Source of the DNA: an uncultured Drancourtella sp.
Lineage (GTDB): Bacteria > Bacillota > Clostridia > Lachnospirales > Lachnospiraceae
DNA length: 6,084 nt
Direction of reading: 5' to 3'
Assembly (NCBI GenBank): GCA_937880845.1
Contig: CALFLL010000044.1
Span: 1-6,084, forward strand
Positions within the stretch are counted from its first letter, which is position 1. Every line of letters starts with the position of its first letter. The notes below the pieces were generated by a model. It made no database searches, was not told the DNA's origin, and was given only the letters and a program-made list of their open reading frames with translations. This document shows, in pieces, positions 5,738 through 6,084 of this stretch. Position numbers and translations under genes: made by a program.

Positions 5738-5834
5738 GTTCCATTAGTTAAATGGATATAACGGATCCCTCCTAAGGAGGAACTAAGGTTATCACTTCTG
5801 GAAAAAACTTTCGAGTTCAAATCCAGTTAAGAAG
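5738..5834 (+). ncRNA. tRNA-Arg(CCU)-like structured RNA, copy 1
   Basis: The 5' part reads as a tRNA: GTTCCAT (5738-5744, acceptor-like), TA, the D arm GTTA...TAAC (5747-5762), and an anticodon loop CTCCTAA with CCT at 5771-5773. GTTCAAATCC (5815-5824) resembles a T loop. It is not a working tRNA as written: GGAGG (5776-5780) cannot close the anticodon stem GATCC, about 35 nt separate the loop from the T-like motif, and ATGGAAC for the acceptor is absent. Alternative helices fit better: ATAAC/GTTAT (5758-5762 with 5788-5792) around CCTCC-TAA-GGAGG, then CTTC-TGG (5795-5801) with CCA (5823-5825) and GAAG (5831-5834) enclosing AACT-TTCG-AGTT (5806-5817). It may be a tRNA-derived regulatory or mobile RNA, or a decayed tRNA. 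Confidence 0.6.
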
Positions 5835-5862
5835 GGTAAAAATTGACACAAAGGTGTTACCC
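5834..5862 (+). repeat. Bulged hairpin in the repeat spacer
   Basis: GGGTA (5834-5838) pairs with TACCC (5858-5862), and inside it ACAC (5846-5849) pairs with GTGT (5854-5857) around an AAAG loop, leaving a 7-nt bulge on the 5' side. It follows copy 1 immediately, sharing G5834. No T-run follows, so it is not an intrinsic terminator. Confidence 0.45.
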
Positions 5863-5905
5863 TAAAAGGGGAGTGCTTTGATGTCACCAACATGAAAAAT
5901 AATAG

Positions 5906-5936
5906 TAATTAACAGCTTGAAAAAAGCTGATAATTA
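5906..5936 (+). repeat. 12-bp hairpin in the repeat spacer
   Basis: TAATTA (5906-5911) and CAGCTT (5913-5918) pair with AAGCTG (5924-5929) and TAATTA (5931-5936), interrupted only by an A/A mismatch (5912/5930), with loop GAAAA. It is followed by AATAAAGG and no T-run. Most likely it is a structural element of the RNA. Confidence 0.55.
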
Positions 5937-5945
5937 AATAAAGGT

Positions 5946-5995
5946 TGCCATTACCAAAAAGCCGGAAAATCGCGTGTTTTCAAGGGAAAATGGCA
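5946..5995 (+). repeat. Hairpin before copy 2
   Basis: TGCCATT (5946-5952) pairs perfectly with AATGGCA (5989-5995), and GAAAA (5965-5969) pairs with TTTTC (5977-5981) inside. TTTTG (5996-6000) follows, a poor terminator tract. AATGG (5989-5993) could instead pair with CCATT of copy 1 (5741-5745), so the two folds compete. Confidence 0.45.
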
Positions 5996-5999
5996 TTTT

Positions 6000-6084
6000 G
6001 TCTCGTTAGTTAAATGGATATAACATGGTCCTCCTAAGGAGGAACCAAGGTTATCACTTCCTGAAAAAACTTTTGGGTTCAAAT
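6000..6084 (+). ncRNA. tRNA-Arg(CCU)-like structured RNA, copy 2 (cut by window end)
   Basis: It aligns with copy 1 without gaps over the 85 visible bases, 72 identical, at an offset of exactly 262. The D arm (6009-6024), anticodon loop with CCT at 6033-6035, GGAGG (6038-6042), GGTTATCACTTC (6049-6060) and GGTTCAAAT (6076-6084) are kept. Differences cluster in the acceptor-like start (three transitions) and in 6025-6029, the 5' strand of the would-be anticodon stem. TGGT (6026-6029) can pair with ACCA (6044-6047) and continue into CCTCC-TAA-GGAGG with one bulged A. AACT-TTTG-GGTT (6068-6079) preserves the UUYG hairpin. I see no separate promoter directly upstream, so co-transcription with copy 1 is likely. 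The 3' part is beyond the window. Confidence 0.6.

Larger units (their letters stand above)
5674..6084 (+). other. 411-bp noncoding region with a promoter and tandem tRNA-like repeats
   Basis: No convincing protein gene is present. The region holds an enclosed promoter (5678-5719), two tRNA-Arg(CCU)-like repeat copies starting at 5738 and 6000, and a hairpin-rich spacer (about 5835-5999). No intrinsic terminator with a T-run is visible after DUF3881 or between the copies, so read-through and co-transcription of both copies are possible. Confidence 0.7.

Noticed and set aside
5774..5780. AAGGAGG as a ribosome binding site
   Set aside because: No ATG, GTG or TTG start stands 5-10 nt downstream in copy 1 and the motif is sequestered in a hairpin.
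5738..5834. Ordinary tRNA-Arg(CCU) gene
   Set aside because: Anticodon-stem strand GATCC faces GGAGG, the distance from anticodon loop to T-like loop is about 35 nt too long, the T stem does not pair, and no ATGGAAC follows.
5843..5871. Promoter from TTGACA at 5843-5848
   Set aside because: No -10-like hexamer at 16-18 nt spacing; the region there is AAAAGGGG.
5881..5912. Micro-ORFs MSPT (5881-5895) and MKNNSN (5892-5912), with AAGGGGAG upstream and an ATGA overlap
   Set aside because: Four and six codons in AT-rich, hairpin-rich sequence are expected by chance; nothing else supports translation.
5773..5999. Group I or group II intron in a tRNA anticodon loop
   Set aside because: The exon/intron helix P1 would have a 2-3 nt loop, I see no group I P7-like core or group II GUGYG start, and no plausible 3' exon with a T arm appears before copy 2.

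Overview
The window looks like a piece of a low-GC Firmicutes chromosome, most likely Lachnospiraceae (Clostridia), near the replication origin. The grounds are parAB with exact Firmicutes-type parS sites, a downstream DUF4446 membrane protein, a SerRS of the sequence type I associate with Lachnospiraceae, and a DUF3881 protein, a family I know mainly from that group. This assignment rests on recognition and not on a database search.

Layout. Positions 1-62 hold the intrinsic terminator of a plus-strand gene that lies outside the window. An alpha/beta hydrolase runs on the minus strand (63-1016), convergent with that gene. The divergent intergenic region 1017-1267 carries a -10 box for the hydrolase, one perfect parS, an AT-rich palindrome, a one-mismatch parS and an extended -10 promoter for parA. 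A tightly packed plus-strand operon follows: parA (1268-2038), parB (ATGA overlap), DUF4446 (1-nt gap), serS (30-nt gap) and DUF3881 (TAATG overlap). A perfect 13-bp hairpin lies just inside the DUF3881 gene. A third parS is embedded in the DUF3881 coding sequence near its 3' end.

The last 411 bases (5674-6084) contain no convincing protein gene. They begin with a strong promoter enclosed by a 9-bp inverted repeat. Next come two tandem copies, 262 bp apart, of an element whose 5' half reads like tRNA-Arg(CCU). The two copies align over 85 nt with 13 substitutions and no gaps; the second is cut by the window end. Neither can fold as a normal tRNA, because the 3' strand of the anticodon stem is replaced by GGAGG plus an insertion and copy 1 has no matching acceptor 3' strand. 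Both retain an alternative set of helices, including a UUYG-capped hairpin. The ~165-nt spacer between the copies holds three further hairpins.

How the parts work together. ParA and ParB with the three parS sites form the origin-segregation module. DUF4446, SerRS and DUF3881 appear to be co-transcribed with it. The tRNA-like repeats look like an independent RNA transcription unit and are the least explained part of the window. I infer either tRNA-derived structured RNAs in a tandem array, or decayed tRNA copies.
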